Assembly: GCF_000023865.1 (NCBI RefSeq)
Contig: NC_013159.1
Span: forward strand, 1,824,001-1,888,000
Direction of reading: 5' to 3'
DNA length: 64,000 nucleotides
From: Saccharomonospora viridis DSM 43017
GTDB taxonomy: Bacteria; Actinomycetota; Actinomycetes; Mycobacteriales; Pseudonocardiaceae
The notes below the pieces were generated by a model. The model saw only the letters and a list, made by a program, of their open reading frames with translations, was not told the DNA's origin and did no database searches. Made by a program: the position numbers and the translations under genes. Shown piece by piece: positions 8,773 to 18,108 of the stretch. Each line of letters starts with the position of its first letter. Positions within the stretch are counted from its first letter, which is position 1.

Positions 8773-9525
8773 TCGCCGACCGGGGCGTTCCCGGTCGGCG
8801 GCGTAGAGGTACGACTCGCCCCCACGCACGTCCGGGGCCAGCACGGGGCCGACGAGGATGACGGCGGCGCGGCGCAGCTCGGCCGCTTCCACCTGGTCGG
8901 CGATGTCGGCGAGCGTGCCCCGAAGTACGAGTTCCCGCGGTTGCGTGGCACTGGCGACCACGACGACCGGACAGTCCGCGCCGTAATAGGTGGCGAGTTC
9001 GGCCGCGAGTTCGCGGGTGCGGGTGATCGCCAGGTGCAGCACGAGTGTGGCCCCGGTCGCGGCGAACGACGACAGTTTCTCGCCCGGCGGCATCGCCGTC
9101 GAGCGGGCCTGGGTGCGGGTGAGCACGACCGACTGCGCGACGTGGGGCACGGTGAGTTCGGCGCCGATGAGCGCGGCCGCCGCGGCGTAGGCCGGAACAC
9201 CCGGGGTCACGTCCCACGGCACACCGGCCGCGTCCAGCCGCCGGGCCTGTTCGTGCACGGCGGAGTACAGCGACGGGTCACCCGAGCACAGCCGCACGAC
9301 CTCCAGACCGTCGGCGTGCGCGCGCACGAGATGGTCGGTGATCTCGTCGAGGGTGAGGTGTTGCGTGTCGATGAACCGGGTGCCCGGGCGGCAATGGCCC
9401 AGCACCTCGTCGTCCAGGTACGTGCCCGCGTACAGGCAGACGTCGGCGGACTTGAGGAGGGTGATGGCTCGTAGAGTCAGCAGATCGGCGGCGCCGGGGC
9501 CTGCCCCGACGAAATGGACGGTCAT
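8737..9525 (-). CDS. cobM: Precorrin-4 C11-methyltransferase
   Basis: SAM-dependent methyltransferase adding the C11 methyl group to precorrin-4. About 262 residues, starting MTVHFVGAGPGAADLLTLRA, with LCSGDPSLYSAVHEQ and the substrate loop DVTPGVPAYAAAAALIG typical of CobM/CbiF. The ATG at 9525 overlaps the cobL stop as ATGA, so cobL and cobM form a minus-strand pair. The 3' end overlaps cobIJ on the other strand; the last residues (roughly SLDETGTPDPS) are outside the conserved fold. Confidence 0.95.
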   Translation of the reverse strand: MTVHFVGAGPGAADLLTLRAITLLKSADVCLYAGTYLDDEVLGHCRPGTRFIDTQHLTLDEITDHLVRAHADGLEVVRLCSGDPSLYSAVHEQARRLDAAGVPWDVTPGVPAYAAAAALIGAELTVPHVAQSVVLTRTQARSTAMPPGEKLSSFAATGATLVLHLAITRTRELAAELATYYGADCPVVVVASATQPRELVLRGTLADIADQVEAAELRRAAVILVGPVLAPDVRGGESYLYAADRERPGRRSLDETGTPDPS

Positions 9526-10730
9526 GACTCTCCCTTGGTGACGGACCACTGGCTGACGGCGCGCGCGGGGGTCCAGCCGGTGAACGAGCCCAGAGGCCCG
9601 GCGCGCTCGATGTGCAGGCGGACGAGTTCGCCGCCGCGACGACGGTACTGCTCCAGTAACAGAGCCTCGGTCTCGGCCGTCACACCGTGGACGACCAGTC
9701 GGCCGCCGGGACGCAATGCTTCCCAGCAGGCCTCCATCACGCCCGGCACCGTCGCACCGCCGCCCACGAACACGGCGTGCGGCCGTTCGAGGTTGCCGAG
9801 GGCTTCGGGTGCCGCGCCTTCTACTACGACGAGGTCGGGCACGCCCAGCGTGTCGGCGTTGCGGCGCACGAGCGCGGCGCGGTCGGGTCGCGATTCGACG
9901 GCGATGCACCGCGCGGTGGGATGAGCACGCATCCACTCCACGCCGATCGAGCCACTGCCCGCCCCCACGTCCCACAACAGTTGGCCAGGGGCGGGAGCGA
10001 GCCGTGCGAGCGCGCTCGCACGCATGTCTCGTTTGGTGATCTGTCCGGTGTGTTCGAACGCCTCGTCGGGCAGGATTCCGCCCGCCGCCCAACCGGGCCC
10101 TGCACCACGGACTTCGATCGCGACGACGTTGAGTCTCGGAACCTGGGTGACATCCCAGGAGGCGGCCGTGCCGTCGTGGCGCGACTCGGTACGGGCACCG
10201 AGGTCGCCGAGGACGGTGAGTGACGAGGCGCCGTAGCCGAGATCGGTCAGCAGCGCCGCGACCAACCCCGGAGTCGTCTCGTCGCTGGAGAGCACCACAA
10301 GCCGCCGCCCGGCTGCGAGTGCGGGCACGATGCGCCGGACGTCACGGCCGACGACGCGCACGGTGGTCACCGTCTCGGCCGCCCAACCCATCCGGGCCCG
10401 CGCGAGCGCCACCGACGAGACCGCCGGCACGACCCGTACTCGGTCGCGGCCGAGGATGTCGATCAGTGTGGTGCCGATGCCGGACACGAGTGGATCCCCC
10501 GAGGCCAGGGCCACCACCGGAGGTTCGGCCTCCGCCACGAGCGCGGCGAGGCCGTCCCGCAACGGTGAGGGCCACGTCCTGCGCGACTGGCCGGGAACGT
10601 TCGGCAGCAGCGCGAGGTGACGGGCTCCACCGAGGACGGTCTGGGCGGCCAGCACCGTGTCCTTGCCGGCGGTGTCGAGGCTGTCCCAGCCGTCCGCGCC
10701 GAGCCCTACGACCGTCACGTCTTTCGCCAT
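9522..10730 (-). CDS. cobL: Precorrin-6Y C5,15-methyltransferase (decarboxylating), CbiE-CbiT fusion
   Basis: Methylates C5 and C15 and decarboxylates the C12 acetate side chain. About 402 residues. The N-terminal CbiE-like half has VTVVGLGADGWDSL and ALASGDPLVSGIGTTL. The C-terminal CbiT half has the class I SAM motif LLWDVGAGSGSIGVEWMR and HAVFVGGGATVPGVMEACW. I start it at the ATG at 10730 (MAKDVTVVG); the open frame continues about 30 codons further without homology and would run into the cobQ promoter region. It is divergent from cobQ with about 85 bases between starts. Confidence 0.95.
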   Translation of the reverse strand: MAKDVTVVGLGADGWDSLDTAGKDTVLAAQTVLGGARHLALLPNVPGQSRRTWPSPLRDGLAALVAEAEPPVVALASGDPLVSGIGTTLIDILGRDRVRVVPAVSSVALARARMGWAAETVTTVRVVGRDVRRIVPALAAGRRLVVLSSDETTPGLVAALLTDLGYGASSLTVLGDLGARTESRHDGTAASWDVTQVPRLNVVAIEVRGAGPGWAAGGILPDEAFEHTGQITKRDMRASALARLAPAPGQLLWDVGAGSGSIGVEWMRAHPTARCIAVESRPDRAALVRRNADTLGVPDLVVVEGAAPEALGNLERPHAVFVGGGATVPGVMEACWEALRPGGRLVVHGVTAETEALLLEQYRRRGGELVRLHIERAGPLGSFTGWTPARAVSQWSVTKGES

Positions 10731-10816
10731 GATGACCGAATCTACCGGCACGGAGATGCTGTCGAACTCGCCGTGGTGGGCGTTGTCACTGTGAGGCGTC
10801 GGCGATACTCCACTGC

Positions 10817-12313
10817 GTGGAAGCACACAGAGGACGGACGGCGCGGCTCCTCGTCGCCGGGACGACGTCCGACGCGGGCAAGACCCTCGTGGCCACGGGG
10901 CTGTGCCGGGCGTTCGCGCGGCGCGGGCTGAAGGTCGCCCCGTTCAAGGCACAGAACATGTCGAACAATTCGATGGTCTGCGCCGACGGCGCCGAGATCG
11001 GCCGGGCCCAATGGGTCCAGGCGCTCGCCGCCGGGGTCGAACCGGAGGCCGCGATGAACCCCGTGCTGCTCAAACCGGGCGGCGACCGACGCAGTCATGT
11101 CGTCGTGCTGGGCCGACCGGCGGGAGAGCTCGGTTCGGCGGAATTCCCCGAGGGGCGCGCGCACCTCGCCGACGCCGCGTACGCCGCGTACCGCGATCTG
11201 TCCTCACGCTTCGATCTCGTCGTCTGCGAAGGCGCGGGAAGCCCCGCCGAGATCAACCTGCGGGCGGGGGACTACGTGAATATGGGGTTGGCCCGGCACG
11301 ACGACATCCCGACCGTGCTCGTCGGCGACATCGACCGCGGGGGTGTGTTCGCCGCGTTCTACGGCACCGTGGCGTTGCTGGAGCCCGCCGACCAAGCGCT
11401 CATCGCCGGTTTCGTCGTGAACAAGTTCCGTGGCGACGACACGCTTCTCGCGCCTGGCCTGCGGCGATTGGAGGAGCTCACCGGTCGTCGCGTCTACGGA
11501 ACGGTGCCGTGGAGCCCCGATGTGTGGCTCGACTCCGAGGACACCCTCGGCCTCGCGGGCCGTTCGCCGGCGGAGGAAGGCGCGTTGCGGGTCGTCGTCA
11601 TCCGGCTGCCCCGCATCAGCAACGTCACCGACCTCGACGCCCTCGGACTGGAGCCGGGCGTCGAGGTGGTCTTCACCGCCGATCCGTACGACCTCGCCGA
11701 CGCCGATCTGGTGGTCCTGCCCGGTACCCGCGCCACCGTCGCCGATCTGGCGTGGCTGCGGTCCCGGGGGTTGGACCGGGCCGTGGTGCGTCACGCCGAG
11801 GCCGGACGGGCCGTATTGGGCATTTGCGGTGGTTTCCAGATGCTCGGCCGTCACGTGCACGATCCGGAAGGCGTCGAAGCCTCCGGACCGGTGAGTGTGC
11901 CCGGTCTGGGCCTGTTGCCGGTGGAGACCACGTTCTCACCGGACAAGACGCTGCGGCGTTCGCGTGGCACGGCGTTCGGCGTCGAGGCGTTCGGCTACGA
12001 GATCCACCACGGTCGCATCACACGTGATGTGGGCGTCGAGGAGTTCCTGGGCGGGGCTCGGGTCGGTAGGGTGCTGGGCACGATGTGGCACGGGAGCCTG
12101 GAGTCGGATGCGCTGCGCACGGCCGTGCTGAACTTCGCCGCCGAGGCGCGTGGCCGTTCGTTCGCCGCGTCGGGGGTCGATTTCGCGCGCAGTCGTGAGG
12201 CCCGGCTCGACCTCCTCGGTGATCTGGTCGAACGGCACCTCGACGTTGACGCCCTGCTGGCTCTCGCCCAGCACGGACCCGGACACGTCCCGACGATCGG
12301 ACCGCACGCATGA
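10817..12313 (+). CDS. cobQ: Cobyric acid synthase (glutamine-hydrolysing)
   Basis: Amidates four carboxylates of adenosylcobyrinic a,c-diamide using glutamine and ATP. It has 498 residues. The N-terminal dethiobiotin-synthetase-like ATPase domain starts [19 protein letters not shown] and has [13 protein letters not shown] and [12 protein letters not shown]. The C-terminal glutamine amidotransferase domain has the nucleophile in [12 protein letters not shown] (Cys about 337) and a catalytic His in YEIHHGRIT. The GTG at 10817 gives the family N terminus. It lacks a cobalamin riboswitch of its own. Confidence 0.96.
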   Translation: MEAHRGRTARLLVAGTTSDAGKTLVATGLCRAFARRGLKVAPFKAQNMSNNSMVCADGAEIGRAQWVQALAAGVEPEAAMNPVLLKPGGDRRSHVVVLGRPAGELGSAEFPEGRAHLADAAYAAYRDLSSRFDLVVCEGAGSPAEINLRAGDYVNMGLARHDDIPTVLVGDIDRGGVFAAFYGTVALLEPADQALIAGFVVNKFRGDDTLLAPGLRRLEELTGRRVYGTVPWSPDVWLDSEDTLGLAGRSPAEEGALRVVVIRLPRISNVTDLDALGLEPGVEVVFTADPYDLADADLVVLPGTRATVADLAWLRSRGLDRAVVRHAEAGRAVLGICGGFQMLGRHVHDPEGVEASGPVSVPGLGLLPVETTFSPDKTLRRSRGTAFGVEAFGYEIHHGRITRDVGVEEFLGGARVGRVLGTMWHGSLESDALRTAVLNFAAEARGRSFAASGVDFARSREARLDLLGDLVERHLDVDALLALAQHGPGHVPTIGPHA

Positions 12314-12413
12314 GCGCCGACGACCGGAGGAGGACGCTCCCGTCGTCGCTGCGCTGCGCTTGTGGCCTCACGGCGTTGGCGTGTGCCGAGGAACGAGAGG
12401 AGCGGCAACGTCC

Positions 12414-13166
12414 ATGAGCGTCCTGATCCTCGGGGGCACCGCCGAGGCGCGAGATCTCGCGGCACGACTTGTGGACACCGGTGTCCCCGTCGTGACCTCG
12501 CTGGCCGGTCGAGTCGCGCGCCCTCGACTGCCGGTCGGTGACGTGCGCGTGGGTGGCTTCGGCGGAATCAACGGTCTCGTCGCCTACCTGCGCGAGCACC
12601 GCGTGCGGGCGGTTGTGGACGCGACTCATCCGTTCGCCGTGGGTATCAGCCGCAACGCCGCCGAGGCGTGCCCACGCGCGGGTGTGCCGTTGTTGCGGCT
12701 CGAACGTCCGAGTTGGGCGCAGACCGAGGGGTCCGATGCCTGGCATTGGGTGGACGACCACGATGCCGCCGCCAGGACGGCCGCACGTCTGGGCCGCAGG
12801 CCGTTCCTCACCGTCGGACGGCAGTCCCTCGACCGGTTCGTCGAGCCGCTGCGGGACCACGAGGCCCTCGTCCGCGTCGTCGACCCGCCCGAGATCGCGC
12901 TGCCGACGACGTGGCGGCTGTTGTACAGCCGGGGACCCTACGGCCTCGACGACGAGCGAGCGGTCATGGCCGAGGTCGACGTGCTGGTGACCAAGGATTC
13001 CGGCGGCACCCACACGGAGGCGAAGCTCCTCGTCGCCGCCGAACGGGACATCCCGGTCGTCGTCGTGCGGCGCACCCCGCCACCGGCGGGAGTGGAGGTC
13101 GTCACCGACGTCGCCGTCGCCGCGGCGTGGGCACGAACGCGAGCGCGACACCGACCGCGACACTGA
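12414..13166 (+). CDS. cobK: Precorrin-6A reductase
   Basis: NADPH-dependent reduction of the macrocycle of precorrin-6A. About 250 residues, beginning [19 protein letters not shown], with [17 protein letters not shown] and [15 protein letters not shown], typical of CobK/CbiJ. The frame is open further upstream, but the ATG at 12414 gives the conserved start. It follows cobQ by 100 bases and is probably co-transcribed. Its last 65 bases overlap the 3' end of the opposite gene cobD. Confidence 0.93.
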   Translation: MSVLILGGTAEARDLAARLVDTGVPVVTSLAGRVARPRLPVGDVRVGGFGGINGLVAYLREHRVRAVVDATHPFAVGISRNAAEACPRAGVPLLRLERPSWAQTEGSDAWHWVDDHDAAARTAARLGRRPFLTVGRQSLDRFVEPLRDHEALVRVVDPPEIALPTTWRLLYSRGPYGLDDERAVMAEVDVLVTKDSGGTHTEAKLLVAAERDIPVVVVRRTPPPAGVEVVTDVAVAAAWARTRARHRPRH

Positions 13167-14100
13167 CACCGCCGGCCGCCCACGCGACCAGCGTGGCGAG
13201 CCGTGCCGCGCGCGGCAGGTCGGCGACCGTCGGGGCGGGGCCGTCACCCAACTCCGCGCGGTGTTCGACACGCCCGGCGTAGTGGTTGACCCCGCCGAGC
13301 GTGACGCCGAGCGCTCCCGCGAAGGCCGCTTCGACGGGACCGGCGTTGGGACTCGGGTGACGGAAGGCGTCGCGCCGCCAGGCGCGCAGAGCGTCCCTGC
13401 GGCGGCCGCCGACCGTCGGGGCCAGTGCCACCGCCAGTGCGGCGGCGACGCGGGACGGCACCAGGTTGGCGAGGTCGTCGACGCGGGCGCCGGCCCAGCC
13501 GAAGCGGTGGTAGCGCGGACTGCGGTGGCCGATCATCGCGTCGAGGGTGTTGACGGCCCGGTAGCCGACCAGCCCGGGGACACCGAGCGCCGCGCCCCAG
13601 AGCAGGGGAGCGACGACGGCGTCGGAGGTGTTCTCCGCCAACGATTCCACCACCGCACGGCTCACCCCACCGGGGTCGAGGTGGCGTGGGTCGCGACCGA
13701 CCAGGTGCGTCACCTGTTCGCGCGCCGCCGCGAGGTCGCCACGCTCCAGCTGGGCAGCGATGGTCTCGCCCTCGCGCACGAGTGACCGGCCACCGACCAC
13801 GGTCCACGTCGCCGCGGCGGTGAGCAACACCCTCGGTATCGGGGATCGGGCCGTCCGCTGGGCCAGCGCGGTGACGGCGACCAGGGGGACGACCACGGCT
13901 CCGTGGTGGACCACTCCGGACACTCGGCTGTCCCGGTACAGAACGGCCTCCAGCGCTCGTGCGTACCGACCGAGTCCGGCCACGGGGTGGTAGCGGGCGG
14001 GGTCGCCGAGGATGCGGTCCAGGACGAAGCCCAGCCCGAGGCCGACGGCCGTGGCGACCCGGGCGGTGATACGGGCCCGACCGTTCCCGCGCGTGCTCAC
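13102..14100 (-). CDS. cobD: Cobalamin biosynthesis membrane protein CobD/CbiB
   Basis: Adenosylcobinamide-phosphate synthase: joins aminopropanol (phosphate) to adenosylcobyric acid; an inner-membrane protein of about 332 residues. Family features include [48 protein letters not shown] and [26 protein letters not shown], with several hydrophobic helices. The start is GTG 14100, overlapping the cobA stop (GTGA). The protein ends in an Arg-rich tail (PTPRRRRRR) whose codons overlap the cobK end on the other strand. Confidence 0.93.
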   Translation of the reverse strand: MSTRGNGRARITARVATAVGLGLGFVLDRILGDPARYHPVAGLGRYARALEAVLYRDSRVSGVVHHGAVVVPLVAVTALAQRTARSPIPRVLLTAAATWTVVGGRSLVREGETIAAQLERGDLAAAREQVTHLVGRDPRHLDPGGVSRAVVESLAENTSDAVVAPLLWGAALGVPGLVGYRAVNTLDAMIGHRSPRYHRFGWAGARVDDLANLVPSRVAAALAVALAPTVGGRRRDALRAWRRDAFRHPSPNAGPVEAAFAGALGVTLGGVNHYAGRVEHRAELGDGPAPTVADLPRAARLATLVAWAAGGVSVAVGVALAFVPTPRRRRRR

Positions 14101-15086
14101 GGTTCCAGCCCAGCCACGGCGCCGATGACCGTCACGGCGGGAGCGCCGATGTCCGCGGCCTTCGTGTCGTCGACGACGTCGGCCAGGGTGCTGCGGACCA
14201 CCCGTTGCGAGGCCAGCGTGGCGTCGGCCACCACAGCACACGGCGTCGCGGGGTCGAGCCCGTTCGCGATGAGCGCCGTGACGATCTCCGGAAGTGTGCG
14301 GACTCCCATGAGTACGACGAGTGTCGTACCGGAGCGGGCCAGAGCCGCATAGTCCAGTGTGGACTCCGGATGGTCCGGCGGGACGTGGCCCGAGATGACT
14401 GTGAACCCCTGCACGAGTCCACGGTGGGTCACCGGGATGCCCGCCACCGCGGGACCGGCGACGCTCGACGTCACACCCGGCACCACACGCGTCGGAACAC
14501 CGGCCTTCGCGCAGGCGAGGACCTCTTCGAAACCGCGTCCGAAGACGAACGGGTCGCCGCCTTTGACGCGCACGACCCGGCGGCCGGCCCGAGCGTGCTC
14601 GACGAGCAGCCGGTTGATCTCGTCCTGGCCGGTGGAACGGCCGTGGGGGATCTTGGAGACGTCGATGACCTGCGCATCCGGACGTGCCCAGGCCACGGCC
14701 TCCCACGGGGCCAACCGGTCGGCGACGATGACGTCGGCCTCCTCGATCGCCGCTCGCCCGGTGACGGTGACCAAGCCGGGGTCGCCCGGCCCCGCCCCGA
14801 CGAGCGTGACCTGGCCCACGCCGGCAGTGTTGTTCTCCGCAGCGGGGGCGGGTTCCGGTCGTCGCAGCGCGGCGGCGCGCACCACGACGTCGTACGACGA
14901 CTCGTCAGGAGGGGTCGACGTCCAGGTCAGCAGACCACGGTTCGCGAGATCCTCCACCGCTGCGCACACCACCGGCGCGGCGATCGTGACGTCGGCGCCC
15001 TCGCGCAGCAGCGCGCTCACCGTGGCGACGGCGGCCTCGCTGCCGTCCTCGACGAGCACCGACCGGCCCGTGACATTCAGCTCCAC
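14097..15086 (-). CDS. cobA: Uroporphyrinogen-III C-methyltransferase with short siroheme-synthase-like N terminus
   Basis: SAM-dependent double methylation of uroporphyrinogen III to precorrin-2, the entry step to corrinoids and siroheme. About 329 residues. Residues 1-85 look like a reduced NAD-binding/siroheme-synthase-like part (VELNVTGRSVLVEDGSEAA). The SUMT domain follows with VTLVGAGPGDPGLVTVTG, VIVADRL, VRVKGGDPFVFGRGFEE and IPVTHRGLVQGFTVISGH. The GTG at 15086 starts inside the end of the CobBC gene (10-base overlap); the much longer open frame upstream is a shadow. The N-terminal domain is too short to be a full CysG dehydrogenase. Confidence 0.93.
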   Translation of the reverse strand: MELNVTGRSVLVEDGSEAAVATVSALLREGADVTIAAPVVCAAVEDLANRGLLTWTSTPPDESSYDVVVRAAALRRPEPAPAAENNTAGVGQVTLVGAGPGDPGLVTVTGRAAIEEADVIVADRLAPWEAVAWARPDAQVIDVSKIPHGRSTGQDEINRLLVEHARAGRRVVRVKGGDPFVFGRGFEEVLACAKAGVPTRVVPGVTSSVAGPAVAGIPVTHRGLVQGFTVISGHVPPDHPESTLDYAALARSGTTLVVLMGVRTLPEIVTALIANGLDPATPCAVVADATLASQRVVRSTLADVVDDTKAADIGAPAVTVIGAVAGLEP

Positions 15087-17497
15087 GTGTCCTTGCTCCT
15101 CAACGTGGTCAACAGCTGCTGGGTGGCGTCGGGCTCGCGCACGGCGAGGCGAGCCCAGGTGTCGTCCAGGCCGGGGAACGTGTCGGCTCTGCGGACGGCG
15201 ATACCCGCACCACGCAGCCACGCGTGTGTTCCCCGGCCCAGCTTGGCGAGCACGAACGGGGCGGCGGAGTCGGTGACCTCGACGCCGAGTTCGGCCAGTC
15301 CGTCGACGAGAACCCGACGCTCTCGCACGGCACGCCGGGCCCGACGCTCCTGTTCGATGAGGGCGTCCGGCCCGCTGGTGGCGACGACCGCGGCGAGTGC
15401 CGGGCCGCTGACCGACCACGGTGGCTGTTGCTCGCCCAACTCGGCCACGACGGCGGGGTCCCCGACGATGTATCCGGCGCGGATACCCGGCATCGACCAC
15501 AGCTTCGTCAGACTGCGGATGACCACGAGGCCGGGCAAGCGCTGGGAGGTCAACGTCTCCGGCTCACCGGGGACGAAATCCATGAACGCCTCGTCAACGA
15601 CCACGACGCGCCCCGGGCGCACCAGCGATCGCAACACGTCCGCCGGGTGCAGACGACCCGTCGGATTCGTCGGATTGCCGACGACGACGAGATCGGCGTC
15701 GGCCGGCACGAGTGCCGGATCGAGCGCGAACCCGTCCTCGGGGCGACACAGGACGTGGCCGACCTTGTGCCCGGCCGCGCGCAGAGCGACGTCCGGCTCG
15801 GTGAACTGCGGATGCACCACCACGGGGCGTCGCCACGACCGTGCCCGCGCCATCAGGAAGAACGCCTCCGCCGCACCCGCGGTGATCAGGACCTCGGCGC
15901 GGTCTCGGCCGTGGCGGCGCGCAACTGCCTCGTGTGCCTCGCGTGCGTCGGGATAGCGGGTGGACGCCGCGACACCTTCGCGCAGCGCGTCCTCCAACCA
16001 GTCCGGTCGAGGCAGGTGACTGACGTTGACGGCGAAGTCGAGCAGCCCGTCCCCGACTTCGACATCGCCGTGGTGGCGAAGCGGATCGGTGAGCGCCACG
16101 TTGGACGTGGGGGCATCCGACGGGCTCGGCGGTGGGGCAGGAGCGCTCCGGTGGACGCTCGCGGCGTGGACCGTGTCGGCGAACCGTTGGGCCTGGTGGG
16201 GATGGCCCGCCCAGTGCACGTGCAGGTAGGACGCGGACAACGTCGGTCCGGCGAAGCCCGCCGGAGTCCCCTCGATGCTCCACATCGGACTCTCTCCGTG
16301 TGCGGGTGTGACCGTGCTGCGGTGGAATTCGTGCGCGGTCGCGGACGTGCCCGCCTCACCGAGCAGGTGGTCCGAACCGAACACGGGACGGTGGTAGGCG
16401 AGCGTGAGGCGCGACGTCATGACCGCCTCGGCGTCGAGCGCCCCGACCATCGGCCTCCCGTCCAGACTGCGGCACAGGTACAGCAGCCCCGCGCATTCGG
16501 CGACGGTCGGGACCCCGTCGAGCACCGCCTGCCGCAGCTCGGCGCGCAGACTCGTGTTGGCGGCCAGCGCGGCGGCGTGTACTTCGGGAAACCCACCACC
16601 GAGGTACAGCCCCCGCGTGCCCGGCGGCAGGTGTGGGTCGCGGGCCGGGTCGAACATCGCGATGGTGCAGCCGGCCGCTTCGAGCAACTCGGTCGTCTCG
16701 GCGTACCGGAAGGTGAAGGCCCGTCCCGCCGCGACGGCCACGACGGGGGAGTCGTGTGTGACGGGACGGACGTGGTCGGCCGGGTCCCAGGGGTGCGCGT
16801 CGAGCTCGGGTGCCGCTCTGGCGAGTTCCAGGACGGCCTCGAGGTCGACGTGTTCGGCGACCCGTTCGGCCAGCGACTCCAGCGCCGCGGCGGCCTGGGC
16901 GCGTTCGGCGGCGGGGACGAGGCCGAGATGCCGCGACGGGGCACGGATGCCGTCGTCGCGGTGCAGAACTCCGAGCACCGGCACGCCCGTGGCCTCCACC
17001 GCCGCGGCGGCCTCGGCCGCGTGGCGCGGGGAACCGGCCTTGTTGAGTACGACACCCGCGACGGTGAGGTCGGGCTGGAACGTGCGCATGCCGTGTACGA
17101 CCGCGCCGATGCTGCGCGAGGCGTGCGAGATGTCGACGACGAGGACGACGGGAGTGCGGGTGAGAGCCGCGACGTGAGCCGTCGACGCGAAACCCGCCCC
17201 GCCGACCCGTCCGTCGAACAGGCCCATGACCCCCTCCACCACGGCGACGTCCGCGCCGCGCGCGCCGTGCAGAAGCAGCGGCACCACCAGGGACTCTCCG
17301 ACCAGATGCGGATCGAGATTGCGTCCGGGCCGGCCGGTGGCGAGTGCGTGGTAACCGGGATCGATGTAGTCGGGTCCCACCTTGTGGCCGGAGACCGCGA
17401 GTCCCCGCCGTGTCAGAGCGGCCATGAGGCCGGTGGCGAGAGTGGTCTTTCCGTGCCCTGAGGCGGGAGCCGCGACCAGAACGCGCGGAAGTCTCAC
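15077..17497 (-). CDS. Fused cobyrinate a,c-diamide synthase (CobB) and CobC-type PLP aminotransferase
   Basis: One continuous frame of about 806 residues. The CobB part (1 to about 450) has the ATPase motif VLVAAPASGHGKTTLATGL, GVMGLFDGRVG and the amidotransferase Cys in VAECAGLLYLC (about residue 333). A Pro/Ser-rich linker (APAPPPSPSDAP) leads to a CobC-type aminotransferase fold from about 475: DFAVNVSHLPRPDWLE, VVGNPTNPTGRL, and the PLP lysine region IRSLTKLWSMPGIRAGY (about 660). CobB amidates the a and c side chains; CobC relatives supply the aminopropanol precursor by decarboxylating threonine phosphate. The GTG at 17497 overlaps the cobO stop (GTGA); a GTG one codon upstream is an alternative. 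Confidence 0.9.
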   Translation of the reverse strand: MRLPRVLVAAPASGHGKTTLATGLMAALTRRGLAVSGHKVGPDYIDPGYHALATGRPGRNLDPHLVGESLVVPLLLHGARGADVAVVEGVMGLFDGRVGGAGFASTAHVAALTRTPVVLVVDISHASRSIGAVVHGMRTFQPDLTVAGVVLNKAGSPRHAAEAAAAVEATGVPVLGVLHRDDGIRAPSRHLGLVPAAERAQAAAALESLAERVAEHVDLEAVLELARAAPELDAHPWDPADHVRPVTHDSPVVAVAAGRAFTFRYAETTELLEAAGCTIAMFDPARDPHLPPGTRGLYLGGGFPEVHAAALAANTSLRAELRQAVLDGVPTVAECAGLLYLCRSLDGRPMVGALDAEAVMTSRLTLAYHRPVFGSDHLLGEAGTSATAHEFHRSTVTPAHGESPMWSIEGTPAGFAGPTLSASYLHVHWAGHPHQAQRFADTVHAASVHRSAPAPPPSPSDAPTSNVALTDPLRHHGDVEVGDGLLDFAVNVSHLPRPDWLEDALREGVAASTRYPDAREAHEAVARRHGRDRAEVLITAGAAEAFFLMARARSWRRPVVVHPQFTEPDVALRAAGHKVGHVLCRPEDGFALDPALVPADADLVVVGNPTNPTGRLHPADVLRSLVRPGRVVVVDEAFMDFVPGEPETLTSQRLPGLVVIRSLTKLWSMPGIRAGYIVGDPAVVAELGEQQPPWSVSGPALAAVVATSGPDALIEQERRARRAVRERRVLVDGLAELGVEVTDSAAPFVLAKLGRGTHAWLRGAGIAVRRADTFPGLDDTWARLAVREPDATQQLLTTLRSKDTWS

Positions 17498-18108
17498 CAC
17501 TCTATGCCTCGCTGGCCCTTCTGCCCGACGTCCATCGGATGTTTGACGTGCTGCATCTCGGTGACGAGGTCGGCGGCCTCGATCAAGCGCGGGTCCGCGT
17601 GCCGACCGGTCACGACCACGTGCTGACGTCCGGGCCGGTTCGTCAGGGTCTCCACCACGTCGTCGACATCGACCCAGCCCCACCGCATCGGATAGGTGAA
17701 CTCGTCGAGCACGTAGAGCTGGTGGCGTTCGGCGGCGAGTCGACGTTTGATCTCGGCCCAGCCCTCGGCCGCTGCGGCGGCATGGTCCTCCTCGGTGCCG
17801 GACTTGCGACTCCACGACCAGCCCGAGCCCATCTTGTGCCATTCGACGGGCCCCCCTTCGCCGGTCTCGGCGTGCAAAGCGGCGAGTCGTTCGAGGACGG
17901 TCTGCTCCCCGATACGCCATTTGGCCGACTTCACGAACTGGAACACGCCGATGTCCCAGCCCTGGTTCCAGGCGCGCAACGCCAGTCCGAACGCGGCGGT
18001 CGATTTCCCCTTGCCGTTGCCGGTGTGCACCATCAGCAGCGGGCGGTGGCGCCTCTGACGAGTGGTGAGACCGTCGTTCGGGACGAACAGGGGTTTGCCC
18101 TTGGGCAT
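17494..18108 (-). CDS. cobO: Cob(I)yrinic acid a,c-diamide adenosyltransferase
   Basis: Transfers the adenosyl group from ATP to the cobalt of the corrinoid. It has 204 residues, the usual size for CobO/CobA-type (BtuR family). The P-loop LLMVHTGNGKGKSTAAFGLAL is at residues 24-44; WHKMGSGWSWSRKSG, YVLDEFTYPMRWGWVD and VVVTGRHADPRLIEAADLVTEM are family-typical. The ATG at 18108 overlaps the stop of the chelatase gene (TGATG) and its stop overlaps the CobBC start. Confidence 0.96.
   Translation of the reverse strand: MPKGKPLFVPNDGLTTRQRRHRPLLMVHTGNGKGKSTAAFGLALRAWNQGWDIGVFQFVKSAKWRIGEQTVLERLAALHAETGEGGPVEWHKMGSGWSWSRKSGTEEDHAAAAAEGWAEIKRRLAAERHQLYVLDEFTYPMRWGWVDVDDVVETLTNRPGRQHVVVTGRHADPRLIEAADLVTEMQHVKHPMDVGQKGQRGIEW

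Noticed and set aside
11204-11860. Long minus-strand open frame inside cobQ
   Set aside because: Its protein has no recognisable fold and lies opposite conserved CobQ motifs.
15224-17461. A 745-codon plus-strand open frame opposite cobBC
   Set aside because: High GC with few stops produces long antisense frames; the opposite strand encodes clear CobB and CobC domains.
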